A stretch of DNA of 10,947 nucleotides from JAYUDN01 sp043769645. GTDB lineage: Bacteria; Patescibacteriota; Gracilibacteria; BD1-5; UBA2023. The stretch covers positions 1 through 10,947 of the forward strand of contig JAYVJC010000019.1 of assembly GCA_043769645.1 (NCBI GenBank), in the 5' to 3' direction. This document shows, piece by piece, positions 7,200 through 10,947 of the stretch (position 1 is the stretch's first letter; each line of letters begins with the position of its first letter). Below the pieces are notes generated by a model. It ran no database searches, had not been told where the DNA came from, and saw only the letters and a program-made list of their open reading frames with translations. Position numbers and translations under genes: made by a program.

Positions 7200-8906
7200 A
7201 TGAATCACCTCAATATTGACATACAATCTTATGAAATCCATTGAGAAACTATTCTCGGGAAAATCCAGCTGATTATCAATACAAATGACCGTATCGCACT
7301 CGTCGGGGGGAATGGAGCTGGAAAAACTACCTTTCTGAAAATTGTCTCGGGCGAAATCTGAGAATTCACGGGCTCCATAGAAAATGTTTGAGGCATTTCC
7401 CTTGGCTACCTCGAACAGATACACTTTATGGATGAGACAAAAACCGTACGAGAAGACCTACGAGACGCTTTTATCGAGATTCGAAAGACCGAGCAAATCA
7501 TCGAGAGAGAAGAGATTCGAATGAGTGAAACCGGAGAGTTCGAGGCCTACACCGAAGCACTCGAACGATTTAAGCTTCTCGGTGGATATACCTATGAAAA
7601 CGAGATTGAACGGGTGGCTCGAGGGATTGGTATATTTCATCTCCTCGAAAAACGGCTCTCAGAAGTCTCAGGCGGAGAACGAACTAAGATTGCTCTCTCG
7701 AGAATACTCCTCTCACGACCTGACTTCCTCCTCCTCGATGAGCCAACCAACTTTATCGACCTTGCGAGTGTCGAGTGGCTTGAGAAGTACCTCATGACCA
7801 CCTGGAAGTGAGGCTATATTATCATTTCTCATGATCGCGCCTTTCTCGATGAAACCTGTACCACGACGATCGAGATGCTCGGAACTTCGGGAATTACGGT
7901 CTATCATGGAAACTACTCGGAAAGTGTCGAAGAGAAGAAAAAAATATATGAGATCTCCCTCAAAAAATATGAAGCACAGTGAACGATGATGGAGAGCGAG
8001 AAGGCTCTCATCAACCGATTTCGAGCAGGATCTCGTGCAGGATTTGCGAAGAGTCGAGAGCGTCAACTTGAGAAAATAGAAGTCATCCAGAAACCAGCGG
8101 GAGTATCCATGATAAAATTCTTCTTCGAGTATGGTGATGATCCTGGAGAGTCACTCATGACCTGTGAAGATCTCTTTATCGGCCGAACAGAACCCCTTTT
8201 TTATATCCGTGAAGTATCACTCCATCGAGGAGAACGAGTGGGAATTATCGGAGAAAATGGCGCGGGGAAAAGTACCTTTTTGAAAACTATTCTGAAGAAA
8301 CTCCCGGTACTCGAGTGAACTCTGAAGTATGGAAAATGAATCGATTGGCTCTACTACTCACAACTTCATGAAGAACTCCTCCTCGAGAAAAATATTTTGG
8401 AGAACTTTCATCACCATGGGCTCCCCTATACTCGGGAGCGTATAGCGAGTATTATCGGACACTACGGGTTCGGTTATTCAGACCTCGATACACCGATGAT
8501 GAAGCTTTCTGGTGGAGAACGATCGAAAATCCTCTTCGCCATGCTGGGGCAAAAGTCATCGAACTGGCTCATCCTCGATGAACCGACCAATCACCTCGAC
8601 TATGATACCAGGGAAGCCCTGGAGCTCGCGATCCGAAACTATGAAGGAACCGTACTCTTCATCTCACATGATCGATACTTTATTAATAAAATCGCGAGTA
8701 AAATCTGGTCCGTAGACAAGGGAGAACTCACCGTTTCTTATGGAAACTATGAGGATTATCAATACAAAAAAGAGCGTGGAATTGACCTCGATATGTCACT
8801 CTTCGATGATACGGGAGAGATGGATATCGTCCTCGAGGAGAAACTCGGTCGAGATGAAGCTCGTCGTATCAAGGAGAAATTCGCAAGGAGAAAACGAGGA
8901 AGATAA
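7200..8906 (+). CDS. ABC-F family ribosome-associated ATPase
   Basis: A 568-residue protein with two ABC nucleotide-binding domains and no membrane segments, the layout of ABC-F proteins, which act in the cytoplasm on the ribosome (translation factors such as EttA/Uup or antibiotic-protection types). Domain 1: Walker A GGNGAGKTT (residues 36-44), signature SGGE (157-160), Walker B/D-loop DEPTNFID (180-187), then ISHDR. Domain 2: GENGAGKST (351-359), SGGE (437-440), DEPTNHLD (460-467), ISHDR. The linker (about 215-320) contains the charged helix with NRFRAGSRAG and AKSRERQLEKIE typical of the family. Seven TGA codons (7242, 7359, 7389, 7809, 7980, 8316, 8337) are read as Gly and fit family glycines. 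In domain 1, NFID replaces the usual NHLD. Start ATG 7200 precedes the first strand; the stop is TAA 8904-8906. I cannot place the subfamily, so I give no symbol. Confidence 0.93.
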
Positions 8907-8989
8907 GGTATTTGAGTAAATTGGGTTAGTTTTATTCCGAAACACTCCTCATCCTATCTCTTCGAATCGGCTAGAGAAATTGAATATTT

Positions 8990-9015
8990 TGAGTTGAAAA
9001 AACTCAGAAATTTTT
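8990..9015 (+). terminator. Weak terminator-like hairpin after ABC-F
   Basis: TGAGTT at 8990-8995 pairs with AACTCA at 9001-9006 around the loop GAAAA, followed after three bases by a short AT-rich stretch with five T residues (9011-9015). The stem is only 6 bp and lies 84 bases past the ABC-F stop. It overlaps the candidate promoter below, so one of the two may be chance. Confidence 0.4.
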
Positions 9016-9023
9016 GATACTAT
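8994..9023 (+). promoter_or_regulatory. Candidate sigma-70 type promoter for the zinc-ribbon gene
   Basis: TTGAAA (8994-8999), an 18-base spacer and TACTAT (9018-9023), with TATAAA immediately overlapping at 9021-9026. It would give a leader of about 70 bases before ATG 9101. No other feature is seen in 8907-9100. Confidence 0.3.
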
Positions 9024-9100
9024 AAAGGATTTGTTATGAGTTTATGGGATCTATGCGTGGCATCATATTCTTCATTATTCATTCTTAACTACTCACTCCT

Positions 9101-10947
9101 ATGTACCCCATCCCTCCCGGCGAACATCTCGTAGAGAATAGAAACTGTAAGAAATGCGGTTCTATTTTCCCAATCACCGATAAGGATATGGAGTTTTATG
9201 CGAAAGTTTCTCCAGTTATTAGAGATAAGAAATACCATATCCCACCTCCAAAGCTTTGTCCTGACTGCAGACAACAACGTCGACTTGCATTTCGTAATGA
9301 GAGAAAACTCTACAAGCGTAAGTGTGATGAAACAGGGAAAGAGATCATATCCATCTACTCACTAGATAAACCTTATACTGTTTATCATCAAGATTACTGG
9401 TGGAGTGATGCGTGGGATCCTATGAAGTATGGAAGAGAGTTTGATTTCTCGAGAAGTGCAATGGAGCAGATGGGGGATTTAATGAAAGAAGTTCCGAAGC
9501 TTGCCCTCAGTGTAGAAAAACAAGAAAACAGTGACTATACAAATTATGCCGGTTGGAATAAAGATTGTTATCTTATTTTTCTCGGAGCCAATAATGAAAA
9601 TTGTCACTATTGTAGTGGGGTTTGGGATTCGAAAAATACTCTAGACTGCAATAATTCGAGTGGAATCAATGATTCATATGCACTCGTTGACTGTATAGAT
9701 TGTCAGAGTTGTATATCTCTCGAAAACTCGCATAACTGCTATAAGTGCCAAAATAGTATCAATCTGGAAAACTGTAGAAATTGTCTCTTTTCGATGAATG
9801 TAAAGAATCAGGAATTTTTCATCCTCAATAAAAAGGTCTCAAAAGATTTATTCGAAAGAACGGTAGTTGATAAGAAACTCCTTGAACAGCTCGCTCTCGA
9901 ATTCGAGAAGTTACGACAAAATCATCCAAGAAAAGAAAATACAAATCTTCACTCAGAGAAAGTGACTGGTAATTATATCCAACACGGGAATAATATTCAT
10001 ACATCTTTCGATATTACTGATTCTGAAAACTGTAAGTATTCTACTTGGTTATTTCATGCAAAAAATTGCTATGATGTCTATGACTGGGGAAATACAGCCG
10101 AAAATTGCTATGAATGTCATAAAGTCTGAGACTCAGTATACTCAACATCATTCTCAGTATTCTGTCTTACGAATATAAGAAATCTTCTCTACTGTTATGA
10201 CTGTGTAAATAATACAGAGTACTGTTTCCTCTGCACCTGACTGCGTAATAAATCCTACTGTATCCTCAACCGCCAGTATACCAAGGAAGAGTATGAAGAG
10301 TTAGTTCCTCGAATCATCGAGAAGATGATGGCGGATGGAGAATGGGGAGAGTTCTTCCCAGCTTCTCTTTCACTCTTTGGATACAATGAAACGGTAGCAC
10401 AAGAATACTTTCCTCTCAGTCGAGAAGAAGTCCTCGGAAACACCTCCCTGACAGGGGAGGATGTCCGAAGGACAGGTGGGGTTATTTCTCATACAAACCC
10501 CCCTGTATCCCCCCTATCAGGGGGATCGAGTAATAAAAACTTCCTTCACTGACCTATTTTTAACTGGAGTGACTATGAAGCTCCATTTCCTCAAGTAGAG
10601 AAGATTATCCCTGCAAGTAAGATTCCTGATTCTATTGACTCTATTCCCGATGATATACTCAATTGGGCTATAGAATGCGAAGTATCTCTTAAACCATTTC
10701 GAATCATCAAGCAGGAGTTAGAGTTCTATCGTAAACATAATCTTCCTATTCCTCGTCGTCATCCTGATATACGACAGATGGATCGTATGAAGCAGAGGAA
10801 TCCAAGGAAACTCTTTGAGAGACTCTGTGACTCTCTACACTGTGAGGAGAACTGGAAGAAGAAGGGAGTAATACTCAAAGAAGGTGAAAATGCAGGATAC
10901 CCTGATTTACAAAAGAACCCCCCTGTCTCCTCCGTCGACATCCCCCC
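9101..10947 (+). CDS. Zinc-ribbon, Cys-repeat protein typical of candidate-phyla bacteria (3' end cut)
   Basis: The frame is open from ATG 9101 to the window end (615 codons), crossing three TGA codons (10127-10129, 10238-10240, 10550-10552) read as Gly. The N-terminus has paired CxxC motifs (C16/C19 and C53/C56), a zinc ribbon, followed by a conserved-looking block (RRLAFRNERKLYKRKC, then YWWSDAWDP). The middle holds two arrays of short Cys/Asn units (NENCHYC, DCIDCQSC, NCYKCQNS, NCRNCLF; later SENCKYS, AENCYEC, LLYCYDC), each followed by a helical stretch. The C-terminal part has WSDYEAPFP and PRRHPDIRQMDR. From memory, proteins of this form are frequent in Patescibacteria and often carry a CaiB/BaiF label that nothing here supports. 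Metal or nucleic acid binding is plausible but inferred. Repeat DNA appears inserted in frame at residues 447-486 and near the window end. The start has no Shine-Dalgarno (CACTCCTATG). Confidence 0.88.
10439..10558. repeat. GC-rich palindromic repeat inserted in frame in the zinc-ribbon gene
   Basis: This block contains three adjacent hairpins: CCTCCC/GGGAGG around TGACAG (10444-10460), TGTCC-GAA-GGACA (10462-10474) and C6-TATCA-G5 (10509-10524), plus outer arms AACACC/GGTGGGGTT. The encoded residues, about 447-486, are low-complexity (rich in Gly, Ser, Thr, Pro) and unlike the flanking conserved-looking text; joining REEVLG directly to FNWSDYEAPFP would give an unbroken protein. The hairpins resemble the intergenic GC repeats at 1265-1356. 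The exact borders are estimated from the protein, not from a target-site duplication. Confidence 0.6.
10914..10947. repeat. Second GC repeat copy at the window end (cut)
   Basis: AACCCCCCTGT at 10916-10926 is identical to 10496-10506 and is read in the same frame, so both places encode NPPVS. It continues with CTCCTCCGTCGACAT and a C run to the edge of the window. Its right half is not visible. Confidence 0.45.

Noticed and set aside
7713..8066. A minus-strand open frame of 117 codons
   Set aside because: It is antisense to the ABC-F gene and shows no motif.

Overview
The window reads coherently only if TGA is a sense codon. At least 34 in-frame TGA triplets lie inside eight well-formed genes, and every complete gene ends in TAA or TAG. 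Where the family is recognisable (YchF, patatin-like phospholipase, ABC-F ATPase), TGA falls where relatives carry glycine. This is genetic code 25 (UGA = Gly), known from Gracilibacteria (BD1-5) and Absconditabacteria (SR1). CGA appears to be read as arginine, including in a conserved RFR-type motif of the ABC-F linker, which favours Gracilibacteria. A standard-code gene caller would chop almost every gene here into fragments, so genes below are joined across TGA.

Layout, left to right. (1) 1-996: 3' end of an unrecognised, TGA-rich protein, closed by a clear terminator. (2) 997-1650: gene-free DNA packed with short repeats: a MITE-like inverted-repeat element, C-run/G-run hairpins, a pyrimidine-rich tract and a long imperfect hairpin. 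(3) 1651-1896: a possible small Cys-rich membrane protein, uncertain because a second frame is also open. (4) 1984-3681: a membrane-anchored protein with about five N-terminal membrane segments and a large beta-rich, propeller-like outer domain. It converges on (5) 3780-4421 (minus), a small secreted protein. (6) 4464-5552 (minus): the Obg-like ATPase ychF, preceded by and overlapping by one base (7) a 77-aa two-helix membrane protein (5552-5785). (8) 5940-6734 (minus): a patatin-like phospholipase. (9) 6735-7199: a second gene-free repeat region with the same repeat families as region 2. (10) 7200-8906 (plus): an ABC-F ribosome-associated ATPase. (11) 9101 to window end: a large zinc-ribbon, Cys-repeat protein of a type common in candidate-phyla (Patescibacteria) genomes, with GC-rich palindromic repeats apparently inserted in frame.

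The gene set mixes housekeeping translation factors (ychF, ABC-F), envelope or membrane functions (patatin, membrane and secreted hypotheticals) and a lineage-typical protein of unknown role. I see no phage, CRISPR, toxin-antitoxin or insertion-sequence genes. The most unusual aspects are the recoding itself, the palindromic repeat that seems to add about 40 residues inside the zinc-ribbon gene, the repeat families shared by two distant intergenic regions, and gene starts that lack Shine-Dalgarno sequences but share a pyrimidine-rich CYATG/CTATG context.
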